Positions 1 to 5,950 of a stretch of DNA of 6,133 nucleotides are shown here, piece by piece; position 1 is the stretch's first letter, and every line of letters starts with the position of its first letter. The DNA is from CAYVSY01 sp964454255 (GTDB lineage: Bacteria; Bacillota_I; Bacilli_A; RF39; UBA660). The stretch lies in contig CAYVSY010000050.1 in NCBI GenBank assembly GCA_964454255.1, positions 1 through 6,133 of the forward strand, in the 5' to 3' direction. The position numbers and the translations under genes were made by a program. The notes below the pieces were generated by a model. That model saw nothing but the letters and a program-made list of their open reading frames with translations, made no database searches and was not told the origin of the DNA.

Positions 1-41
1 TTTGCTTCTTTAAAAGCATTTATAATTTTTTCATCATTCAT
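1..41 (-). CDS. Start of an unidentified protein, cut by the window edge
   Basis: Thirteen complete codons are visible, reading MNDEKIINAFKEA, before the frame leaves the window at position 1. The ATG occupies 39-41. It is preceded by a good ribosome binding site, AAAGGAG at 50-56, with an 8-nt spacer, which is the main reason for calling a gene here. The start lies 35 nt after the stop of the 402-aa gene and no hairpin separates them, so the two are probably co-transcribed. The visible stretch is short, charged and helix-prone, with no signal peptide. It is too short to name a family. Confidence 0.75.
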   Translation of the reverse strand, partial: MNDEKIINAFKEA

Positions 42-76
42 GTTTTTCACTCCTTTTTATATTATTTAGCATATTA

Positions 77-1285
77 CTATCGATAAAATCCACTATTTTC
101 TTGCACATTTTTTGCATATTGACTATCAATAAAACTTTTCATATCCATTATTAATTGAATTTGTGCGGAATTTAAATTACCAAATTCAATTATTCTGTCA
201 CCATTCATATTTTGCATTGTAATAGTTTTTTCTTTTTCAAAATCGATTGTTGGAACTCCTCCTGCCAATTGATTATATAATGATGGCAAAGTTTCCATCG
301 AAAATTTCCCATCGAAATTGACTATTGTTTCTTGAATTTTTCTTCTTTCGCCTGTAGTTTTATCAATAGAGGTTAATTCGTATTTACATTTTGATGGATC
401 TTCTTGTATTGCGCCCACTGATATAAATGTAGTTTTACTAAGATCTTTGATTGTCTCTTTATATGTTTCTAATATTTGTGGCTCTTGCAAAATACTAGAT
501 TGTTTATCTTGAATTTGAGCTACTGCCTCTTGTTCCAATATAGGTTTGTTAACAATTTTTATCATAGTCATAGGAATTGGATTTTTACTACCAGATGATT
601 TCATGTGCCTAATACTTGGATCCAGTGCCATACCACTTCCATTGTCCAAAGTAGGAGTAAAGTATCTTTTGTCTGCAGGACATTCTAATATCACTTCGCC
701 TTTACCATATTTTGGATCAACTCCACCCAAATACCAATCTACACCTAAATTATTTTGTCCTGCAATGAATTCATCGTTGTCACCAAATCCAACTACATAT
801 CCTGCTTTTTTATATGCTTCATATGCTTCGTTACTAATTGCCCTATATGCATAATTTGGTTTAAAATCATAACCATATAGAGTTTTTACAGGATGATCTC
901 TGCCTGCCAACAATTTATCACCGGTTGTAAGTTCTTCACCATTTATAATTTTTTCTTGAACTTGCCTTAATCGCGGATCATTTGATAAGGGCATTTGGGT
1001 AGCATCATATAATTCAACCTTCTCATCTTGCTGTATTTCAGTAGTTGCAGTTAATATTTGTTCTTTTTGTGGAGGATAAAATTGATATTCACCATCAACA
1101 TATTTGCAAATCCAATTAACATAGTGTGGATCTGCATGAAATTGTGCTACTGCATCTAGATTTTTAAAAGCTACATATCCGTTTTTAGCAACCAATTCTG
1201 CAGTTCTTTCCCTTCCTGCTTCTTTGCCATTAGCCATAACATTTAATCCTTGTTGTATATCTTGAGCGGTTTGGTTATGCTCCAT
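77..1285 (-). CDS. Soluble 402-aa protein of unknown function (weak ADP-ribosyltransferase-like pattern)
   Basis: I do not recognise this protein. The ATG at 1283-1285 has a near-ideal Shine-Dalgarno (GAGGTGAT, 1289-1296), so the start is secure. The protein has no signal peptide or membrane helix and is probably cytoplasmic or exported by a leaderless route. Residues 1-130 are rich in Gln, Glu and Ala. A central block at about 142-245 looks like the folded core: it has YRAIS at 147-151 followed by an E-x-Y-x-x-Y-x-x-x-G pattern, GVDWYLGG at 181-188, VILECPAD at 198-205, and SSGSKNPIP at 230-238. Residues 250-402 are polar with Gln-rich stretches. The YR...G...ECPAD order recalls ADP-ribosyltransferase-fold toxins (family knowledge). 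However, no clear STS motif or catalytic Glu can be assigned, so this is only a hypothesis. Three 60-base lines of this gene that I counted by eye were about 32-38% GC, against about 15-28% in three lines of the operon upstream. It sits 158 nt downstream of that operon and probably has its own promoter. Confidence 0.85.
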   Translation of the reverse strand: MEHNQTAQDIQQGLNVMANGKEAGRERTAELVAKNGYVAFKNLDAVAQFHADPHYVNWICKYVDGEYQFYPPQKEQILTATTEIQQDEKVELYDATQMPLSNDPRLRQVQEKIINGEELTTGDKLLAGRDHPVKTLYGYDFKPNYAYRAISNEAYEAYKKAGYVVGFGDNDEFIAGQNNLGVDWYLGGVDPKYGKGEVILECPADKRYFTPTLDNGSGMALDPSIRHMKSSGSKNPIPMTMIKIVNKPILEQEAVAQIQDKQSSILQEPQILETYKETIKDLSKTTFISVGAIQEDPSKCKYELTSIDKTTGERRKIQETIVNFDGKFSMETLPSLYNQLAGGVPTIDFEKEKTITMQNMNGDRIIEFGNLNSAQIQLIMDMKSFIDSQYAKNVQENSGFYR

Positions 1286-1348
1286 ATAATCACCTCGATT
1301 ATTTACATTTTTCCTATGTTATTTATATCTTCTCTTGAAAAATTCCAC

Positions 1349-1376
1349 TTAATATCATAAACGTATATTGAGTCAT
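1349..1376 (-). promoter_or_regulatory. Possible promoter for the 402-aa gene
   Basis: On the minus strand, ATGACT (1371-1376, four of six matches to TTGACA) is followed after 16 nt by TATTAA (1349-1354). The latter carries a TGA just upstream, giving an extended -10. Transcription would start near 1342 and give a leader of about 57 nt ahead of the ribosome binding site. The AT richness of the gap makes chance matches easy, so this is tentative. Confidence 0.3.
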
Positions 1377-1396
1377 AAATATTATCTGATTATTTC

Positions 1397-1432
1397 AAAA
1401 AAATAAAACTGTCGTTATATACATAATCACGA
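1397..1432 (-). terminator. Weak terminator-like hairpin and T tract after the operon
   Basis: Twelve bases past the stop of the 123-aa gene the minus strand can form a hairpin with arms at 1423-1432 and 1412-1418. TCG and TTAT pair with ATAA and CGA, with a TGA bulge and a 4-nt GTAT loop. Three bases later comes the run TTTTATTTTTTT at 1397-1408. The position suits an intrinsic terminator for the ATPase operon. The stem is short and AT-rich, so termination may be leaky or absent. Confidence 0.33.
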
Positions 1433-1443
1433 TGCGATTCTAA

Positions 1444-1815
1444 TTAAATAGATTTTGGACTACTTATTCTATTATTTGAATCTTTAATCCAAATGTAATA
1501 CTTCTTTCCTGCAAATATTGACATAGTAGCACTATTATTTTCAATTTTACTCCAACATAAAGAATTTTCCATAGGTGTACTTTTTGTCGCTTTAACACAA
1601 TAATAAGTTGATTCGCCACTTGTTGATATAGTTAAACTGCCGTCCTTAATACTAACATCTTCAATTCTAGCAATCATATCCTTGTCGATTTTTGCATAAT
1701 ATGCTTCACTTTTTAAATTATCAGGTAATAAATTTAAAGTCGCAACATATGCGAATACCACCAATATAAATACACCACATATTACTATAAATGACGTTCT
1801 ACCATTACTTTCCAT
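1444..1815 (-). CDS. Single-pass membrane protein with small beta-rich, two-cysteine outer domain (123 aa)
   Basis: The protein has a short N-terminus (MESNGRTS), a transmembrane helix at about residues 8-27, a linker to about 45, and then a 75-residue beta-rich domain. That domain has alternating hydrophobic and polar strands (DVSIKDGSLTIS, KKYYIWIKDSNNRIS), like small Ig or Fn3-type modules on Gram-positive surface proteins. Cys73 and Cys87 could form a disulphide outside the cell. The N-terminus has no cleavage site, so the helix is probably an uncleaved anchor with the domain outside. The ATG at 1813-1815 is chosen because AAGGAG (1826-1831) lies 10 nt upstream. A GTG at 1822-1824 is in frame but only 1 nt from the GGAG. 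The gene overlaps the end of the ATPase gene by 11 nt, implying translational coupling and a shared role. No known family is recognised with confidence; a pump accessory subunit is an inference from position and topology. Confidence 0.83.
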   Translation of the reverse strand: MESNGRTSFIVICGVFILVVFAYVATLNLLPDNLKSEAYYAKIDKDMIARIEDVSIKDGSLTISTSGESTYYCVKATKSTPMENSLCWSKIENNSATMSIFAGKKYYIWIKDSNNRISSPKSI

Positions 1816-4438
1816 GAATTTCACTCTCCTTATAATCTTTAAATATTTTTACATATAATGGTTTAACTAATTCACCAATTATAAACATTAATATGCAAAT
1901 CCCTAAAGTAATTAATACATTCTTTGTTCCTATATTATTAACTATAAAGATTTTTGATAATCCGGTTGTTAATACTAAAATTTGTATTACTACAATACTC
2001 AATACACCAAAACTTAATTTTTTATTGCTAAAGAAATGTTTGTTAATAATATTCTTTTTGGTATCTCTGCAAGAGAATGAAAACATTAATTCATGTCCGA
2101 TCAAATATATAAATAAACAAGAACTTGCAACATATGCATCAGCTGTTTTTGAAAAATAAACAAATAATAATAACATTATAGCTGACTTAATAATTGCACT
2201 TATTATAATTTTTGCTGAAAGAAATGGAGTAAAGAAACTTGTATTAAATCTATTTGATGGAGAATTATTCATAATATCATTATCTGACTTTTCAAATGCC
2301 AACATTATGGCAGGAATTGAATCAGTTACAAGATTTAACCATAGTAATTGCAGTGTTGTAAATATTTCCATATTCATGAGCATTGATACAAACACAAGTA
2401 TTACTTCAATTATGTTTCCTGCGAGTAAGTATAGAATAACTTTCTTAATGTTTGAAGTTATTCTGCGCCCCTCTTCAACTCCATCTACAATCGTTGAAAA
2501 GCTATCATCAATTAAAATACAATCTGCAACTTTTTTAACAACTTCTGTTCCTGTGATTCCCATACCAATCCCAATATCTGCCTTTTGAATAGCTGGTGCA
2601 TCATTTACCCCGTCGCCAGTCATAGCAACTACTAATCCATGGCTTTGTAACGATTCTACAATTCGAAGTTTTGTATTTGGAGATATTCTTGCATAAACTT
2701 GATAATGCTTTACTGCTTCTTTTAACTCATCATCAGTCATTTTATCAACAACTTTCCCCTCAATTGCTTTATCATCAGAATCAATTATATTAACTTGTTT
2801 TGCAATTGCAATAGCAGTATTAATACTATCACCAGTTATCATTATAGGCTTAATGCCTGATCTTTGACAAGTAGATATTGCAGTCGGTACTGTCTCTCTT
2901 GGAGGATCCATCATACCAATAAGTCCAATAAATATCATATTATGTTCTGCATCTTCAACATTTTCAGTTTTATAAGAAAACGCTAATAATCTTAAAGATT
3001 GTGCAGATTGTTGCTTTTCTATTTCAAATATATTATTTATATATTCTTCAGTCATATTATAAAGTTTTCCATCTACTAAATAATAAGACGAATTAGATAA
3101 AACAGAATCCAAACTCCCTTTTGTGAATGAATAATTTTTACCATTTAACTGATTAATTACTGACATCATCTTTCGATCTGAATCGAACGGAAACTCCTTA
3201 ATTCTCTTACAATCTCCCTGTGGTAAAAATCCTATTTTTTCTAAATATTTAAATATAGATACTTCAGTTTCATCACCAATATAGGTCTCACCATTTTTAG
3301 TTACATTATGGCAAAGATTAGCACAATATTTTAAAATTTCATCACCAGTAATTTGGTCATCATCAGTGTATAGTCTGTTATTTACAAATAAAGATTTTAC
3401 TAACATTTTATTTTGAGTAATTGTTCCTGTTTTATCTGAACATATTATATCAGTTGATCCTAATGTTTCAACTGATGCCATTTTTCTAATAATTACATTT
3501 CGCTTAGCCATTTGAATCATTCCAAGTGATAAAATTATTGTTATTACTGATGACATTCCCTCTGGTATCGCTGCAACTGCAAGTGATATAGAAAGCATCA
3601 ATACATCAAAGAAATCATTTTTCATTAAAAGTCCTACTGCCATCATCACAACAATTATACCTAATATGATATAAGTTAACACTTTACTAATTTGATTTAC
3701 TTTTTTTTGAAGTGGAGTTAAATCACTTTTTTTATTCATCAAACTATTAGCAATTTTTCCAAGTTCAGTCGACATACCGGTTGCACATACAACAACAAAA
3801 GCATGACCATTCGTCACATTACATCCAGCATAAACCATATTTTTTCTTTCATATAATTCTTTATCAACATTTATATTTTCATTGTTCTTTTTTATTGATT
3901 TCGATTCACCAGTTAATGTCGATTCATTGATTTCTAGACTTTCAGATGAAATTATCCTTGCATCAGCTGAAACATAATCCCCTGCTTCTAATTCAATAAT
4001 GTCACCAACAACAATTTTTCTAACATCAATTAATTTCTTTTTTCCATTTCTAATTATATAATTATTCGTAATAAACATTTTATTCAATTCTTGAATAGCT
4101 ATATCTGCTTTTTTCTCTTGTATAAAACTTAATATTGCATTTATAACAACAATTATAATAATTATAATTGAGTCAATATAAGACTCGTTTTCTATATACG
4201 AGATTACTGCAGAAAATATTGATGCAAAAACAAGCAAGATAATCATAAAATCATTGAATTGACTAAAAAATATTGCTAAATTTGATTTTCTTCTTCTTTC
4301 ATTAAGTTTATTTTCCCCATTTTGTTCTAATCTTTTTTGTGCTTCTTCTTCGCTTAAACCGTTAATATTTGTATTATATTTTTTATATAACTCATCAACA
4401 GTTTCATTGTAATAATTTAACTTTTTTTCTTCTTTCAT
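1805..4438 (-). CDS. Calcium-transporting P-type ATPase, type II (SERCA/PMCA-like)
   Basis: This is an integral membrane pump of 877 aa, expected to export Ca2+ using ATP. The N-terminal cation-ATPase domain covers about residues 5-50. The actuator loop TGES is at 176-179. The phosphorylation motif DKTGT has its Asp at 335. GDETE (388-392) and Lys440 in KGS lie in the nucleotide domain, DPPR begins at 511, and TGDGVNDAP is at 607-615. Ten membrane helices are apparent, near 56-82, 86-108, 253-272, 276-307, 667-687, 694-714, 742-762, 768-788, 808-827 and 841-863. All core ion ligands of SERCA have counterparts: VAAIPEG in TM4 (Glu293), Asn675 and Glu678 in TM5, Asn702, Thr705 and Asp706 in TM6, and Glu783 in TM8. 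A calcium substrate is therefore well supported; Mn2+ or other ions cannot be excluded. A longer TTG-initiated frame reaches 4462 but contains the AAGGAG that serves this ATG, so I use 4438. Length is normal and nothing looks broken. It is the third gene of the operon. Confidence 0.96.
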   Translation of the reverse strand: MKEEKKLNYYNETVDELYKKYNTNINGLSEEEAQKRLEQNGENKLNERRRKSNLAIFFSQFNDFMIILLVFASIFSAVISYIENESYIDSIIIIIIVVINAILSFIQEKKADIAIQELNKMFITNNYIIRNGKKKLIDVRKIVVGDIIELEAGDYVSADARIISSESLEINESTLTGESKSIKKNNENINVDKELYERKNMVYAGCNVTNGHAFVVVCATGMSTELGKIANSLMNKKSDLTPLQKKVNQISKVLTYIILGIIVVMMAVGLLMKNDFFDVLMLSISLAVAAIPEGMSSVITIILSLGMIQMAKRNVIIRKMASVETLGSTDIICSDKTGTITQNKMLVKSLFVNNRLYTDDDQITGDEILKYCANLCHNVTKNGETYIGDETEVSIFKYLEKIGFLPQGDCKRIKEFPFDSDRKMMSVINQLNGKNYSFTKGSLDSVLSNSSYYLVDGKLYNMTEEYINNIFEIEKQQSAQSLRLLAFSYKTENVEDAEHNMIFIGLIGMMDPPRETVPTAISTCQRSGIKPIMITGDSINTAIAIAKQVNIIDSDDKAIEGKVVDKMTDDELKEAVKHYQVYARISPNTKLRIVESLQSHGLVVAMTGDGVNDAPAIQKADIGIGMGITGTEVVKKVADCILIDDSFSTIVDGVEEGRRITSNIKKVILYLLAGNIIEVILVFVSMLMNMEIFTTLQLLWLNLVTDSIPAIMLAFEKSDNDIMNNSPSNRFNTSFFTPFLSAKIIISAIIKSAIMLLLFVYFSKTADAYVASSCLFIYLIGHELMFSFSCRDTKKNIINKHFFSNKKLSFGVLSIVVIQILVLTTGLSKIFIVNNIGTKNVLITLGICILMFIIGELVKPLYVKIFKDYKESEIHGK
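1826..1831 (-). promoter_or_regulatory. Ribosome binding site that sets the start of the 123-aa gene
   Basis: AAGGAG lies inside the 3' end of the ATPase gene. It is 10 nt from the ATG at 1813-1815, but its GGAG is only 1 nt from the in-frame GTG at 1822-1824. This argues for the shorter 123-aa product and for coupling to ATPase translation. Confidence 0.65.
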
Positions 4439-4447
4439 TTTAACAAA

Positions 4448-4453
4448 CTCCTT
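4448..4453 (-). promoter_or_regulatory. Ribosome binding site that sets the ATPase start
   Basis: AAGGAG is followed by a 9-nt spacer (TTTGTTAAA) and the ATG at 4436-4438. It starts one base after the TAG of the 59-aa gene (4455-4457). An in-frame TTG at 4460-4462 lies upstream of this site and inside the preceding gene, and is unlikely to be used. Confidence 0.8.
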
Positions 4454-4454
4454 A

Positions 4455-4634
4455 CTAATCAACCAATAATGATGTTACAAATAGAGCAACTATTAATACA
4501 ATTCCTATTGCCGTTAAAAATGTAAAAACATTTATTAGCACATAGTAATTATTTTTTTCAATTTTAATTCCACAACTTCGGCAATAGATATCACTATCTC
4601 GTGTGTCATTTTTGCAATTTGGACATACTTTCAT
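4455..4634 (-). CDS. 59-aa zinc-ribbon plus single transmembrane helix protein
   Basis: This small gene fills the space between the metallopeptidase and ATPase genes almost exactly. It starts at ATG 4632-4634 with GAGG (4642-4645) 7 nt upstream, 12 nt after the preceding stop. It ends at TAG 4455-4457, leaving a 16-nt gap to the ATPase start. Residues 1-25 form a zinc ribbon with Cys4, Cys7, Cys18 and Cys21 (C-x2-C-x10-C-x2-C). Residues about 30-57 form one long hydrophobic helix, and the protein ends in VD. The ribbon is expected to bind Zn2+ in the cytoplasm with the helix spanning the membrane. Zinc-ribbon plus helix proteins are common in Bacillota and usually uncharacterised. The Cys spacing is identical to that of the upstream metallopeptidase, suggesting related or interacting domains. 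Its position beside the pump makes a small regulatory subunit an attractive but untested idea. Confidence 0.85.
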   Translation of the reverse strand: MKVCPNCKNDTRDSDIYCRSCGIKIEKNNYYVLINVFTFLTAIGIVLIVALFVTSLLVD

Positions 4635-4646
4635 AATTTAACCTCA

Positions 4647-5810
4647 CTACTGCAATATTTCTTTTAATACTTGTATTATTTCAAGACTACTTTTTGACGC
4701 ATTACCTTGATGCAAATAATAATCATGAAAAGCTTCGGCGATTGTTTCTTCTGATAATATATTCCCTGTCTTTGTTTTAGAACTAGCATATTTAGAAATA
4801 TTTGAAGAAAACTCTTCCAAAGAAATTGTAGTATTATATTTTACTGTATAACTAGTAAATGCAGTGTTTAATATTTCATCCGCAAATGTTCCATTATTAG
4901 ATATTTCTAATATTTTATTAATACTTTCATAATTATCTGGTGTTACCAATACTATATTGTCAATATTATTTGATTTCAATAAAGCCACAAATATTATATA
5001 ATGACCAAATTCATGAGCAATAATTGATTCCCAAGTAGCATCTTTTACATACCAATTATGATCATCAACATCATCATTGATTGCAGTTTTTAACTTATTT
5101 TCATTTAGAAAATAATAGCTATTTAATAATATCTGTGTTTTATTTACTTTGTTATATTTAGTAATATCTTCCGAACTATTAACAAACTGATTTATTGATT
5201 GAAAATATGCTACATATTCTGATGCGGTTGGAGCATTCGTAATTGTTATATTCGTAAGATACCCTTTTATATTAGGAAATAAGATGTAAACTTTATCTAT
5301 TACATTTTGAATCTTTTTTGCTTCTCCCAAACTAATATCACATAAATTGACACTTTTAACATTATAATTGTCTTCAATTTCTTTTTCCAACAAATATACC
5401 TCAATATTATTACTGCATTGCCAATTTTGACCTTCAATATCTTTCTCTATGATTTCATAAGCATCCTTAATATTATTAATTGAAGTTTTATTATAAACAT
5501 TATCAGTTTTCATTAAAGAAACATTGTATCCGTACTTATAACTGAGTATTTGTTTTTTTAAATAAAATATAGGTCTAAACATATCTTTGCCTTGAATTAT
5601 CGTCATTGCAAAAAACATAACAAATCCTAACATCATTAAGGTAAATAATGTTCCCATCCGATCATGTTGTTTTACTGTGTTATCATTTAACATCTCAACA
5701 TTTTTAGGATCTTTTTTTAAAAATAAATAACCATGTGTTGTCCAATGACCACAATTCCAACAAAAATTATCATCATTCTCTATTTCTACTTTACAATGAT
5801 TACATTCCAT
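4647..5810 (-). CDS. Membrane-anchored zincin metallopeptidase with N-terminal zinc ribbon (387 aa)
   Basis: Residues 1-22 are a zinc ribbon with Cys3, Cys6, Cys17 and Cys20. A charged linker follows to about 52, then one transmembrane helix at about 54-72. The remaining 310 residues are probably outside the cell. The C-terminal part carries HEFGH at 266-270, the zinc-binding and catalytic HExxH of zincins (His266, Glu267, His270). It is followed about 90 residues later by EETIAEAFHDYY at 355-366, whose Glu356 or Glu359 would be the third zinc ligand. HEFGH plus an AEAF-type helix is the layout of gluzincins resembling the anthrax lethal factor catalytic fold, so peptidase activity is likely and the substrate unknown. 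Residues 75-255 look like a separate alpha/beta region with Cys132 and Cys157 that I cannot name. The ATG at 5808-5810 has only a modest ribosome binding site (GGGTGG, 5815-5820). It is the first gene of the operon, about 24 nt from the predicted transcription start. Confidence 0.88.
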   Translation of the reverse strand: MECNHCKVEIENDDNFCWNCGHWTTHGYLFLKKDPKNVEMLNDNTVKQHDRMGTLFTLMMLGFVMFFAMTIIQGKDMFRPIFYLKKQILSYKYGYNVSLMKTDNVYNKTSINNIKDAYEIIEKDIEGQNWQCSNNIEVYLLEKEIEDNYNVKSVNLCDISLGEAKKIQNVIDKVYILFPNIKGYLTNITITNAPTASEYVAYFQSINQFVNSSEDITKYNKVNKTQILLNSYYFLNENKLKTAINDDVDDHNWYVKDATWESIIAHEFGHYIIFVALLKSNNIDNIVLVTPDNYESINKILEISNNGTFADEILNTAFTSYTVKYNTTISLEEFSSNISKYASSKTKTGNILSEETIAEAFHDYYLHQGNASKSSLEIIQVLKEILQ

Positions 5811-5826
5811 CCTACCACCCTAGTTT

Positions 5827-5841
5827 TTATTACCATAATAA
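5827..5841. repeat. Short inverted repeat at the predicted transcription start
   Basis: TTATTA-CCA-TAATAA is a perfect dyad with 6-bp arms and a 3-bp centre. It covers the predicted +1 of the operon and touches the end of the -10 element. It could be a repressor half of a composite operator, but such dyads arise easily in AT-rich DNA. Confidence 0.3.
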
Positions 5842-5849
5842 GTATATCA
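5841..5849 (-). promoter_or_regulatory. Extended -10 promoter of the metallopeptidase-ATPase operon
   Basis: On the minus strand TGA-TATACT matches an extended -10 element (TGn followed by a five-of-six match to TATAAT). No good -35 hexamer lies at 16-18 nt, which is typical of promoters that rely on the TG extension. Transcription would begin near 5834, giving a leader of about 24 nt before the ATG at 5810. It is the only convincing promoter upstream of the four-gene operon. Confidence 0.6.
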
Positions 5850-5871
5850 TACTTTTTAAATTTAAAAAGTA
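5850..5871. promoter_or_regulatory. Perfect 22-bp palindrome, probable operator
   Basis: The half-site TACTTTTTAAA is followed directly by its exact reverse complement. The palindrome abuts the TG of the extended -10 and occupies the -16 to -37 region, where a dimeric regulator would block RNA polymerase or replace a missing -35 contact. There is no loop and no T run, so it is not a terminator. I do not recognise the motif as the site of a known regulator. Confidence 0.5.
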
Positions 5872-5890
5872 AATCAACATTAAAGTGTCA

Positions 5891-5913
5891 TAGCAATGTA
5901 AACATTTCCGCTA
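5891..5913. repeat. Imperfect inverted repeat upstream of the operon promoter
   Basis: On the plus strand TAGC-AATG-TAAA-CATT-TCC-GCTA forms a hairpin-capable dyad: the TAGC/GCTA and AATG/CATT arms pair around a TAAA loop, with a TCC bulge. It lies 38 bases past the stop of the upstream partial gene and about 20 bases beyond the 22-bp palindrome. No T tract follows on either strand, so it is more likely a protein-binding dyad or chance than a terminator. Confidence 0.3.
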
Positions 5914-5950
5914 AGTTTGAATTATTATAATAAAATCGTGCTATAAAATA

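Noticed and set aside
546..854. Plus-strand open frame of 102 codons
   Set aside because: It is antisense within the well-supported 402-aa gene, has no ribosome binding site, and its translation has no domain-like pattern.
1893..2159. Plus-strand open frame of 88 codons
   Set aside because: It is antisense to the C-terminal membrane helices of the ATPase; the hydrophobic translation mirrors that coding.
2307..2588. Plus-strand open frame of 93 codons
   Set aside because: It is antisense to the TM5-TM6 and hinge region of the ATPase and has no ribosome binding site before the ATG.
4439..4462. TTG-initiated extension of the ATPase by 8 residues
   Set aside because: The extension contains the AAGGAG that serves the downstream ATG and overlaps the end of the 59-aa gene; no ribosome binding site precedes the TTG at a useful distance.
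77..5810. Possible use of TGA as Trp (genetic code 4), suggested by AT richness and no TGA stops
   Set aside because: The Trp codons I checked in the 402-aa and ATPase genes are TGG, and all genes read cleanly with the standard code.
5733..5930. Plus-strand open frame of 65 codons reaching into the operon promoter
   Set aside because: It begins antisense inside the metallopeptidase gene without a ribosome binding site and runs through the promoter and palindrome by chance.
5922..5933. 12-bp palindrome TTATTATAATAA as an operator
   Set aside because: It is short and purely A/T in A/T-rich DNA, not placed against any promoter element; chance is sufficient.
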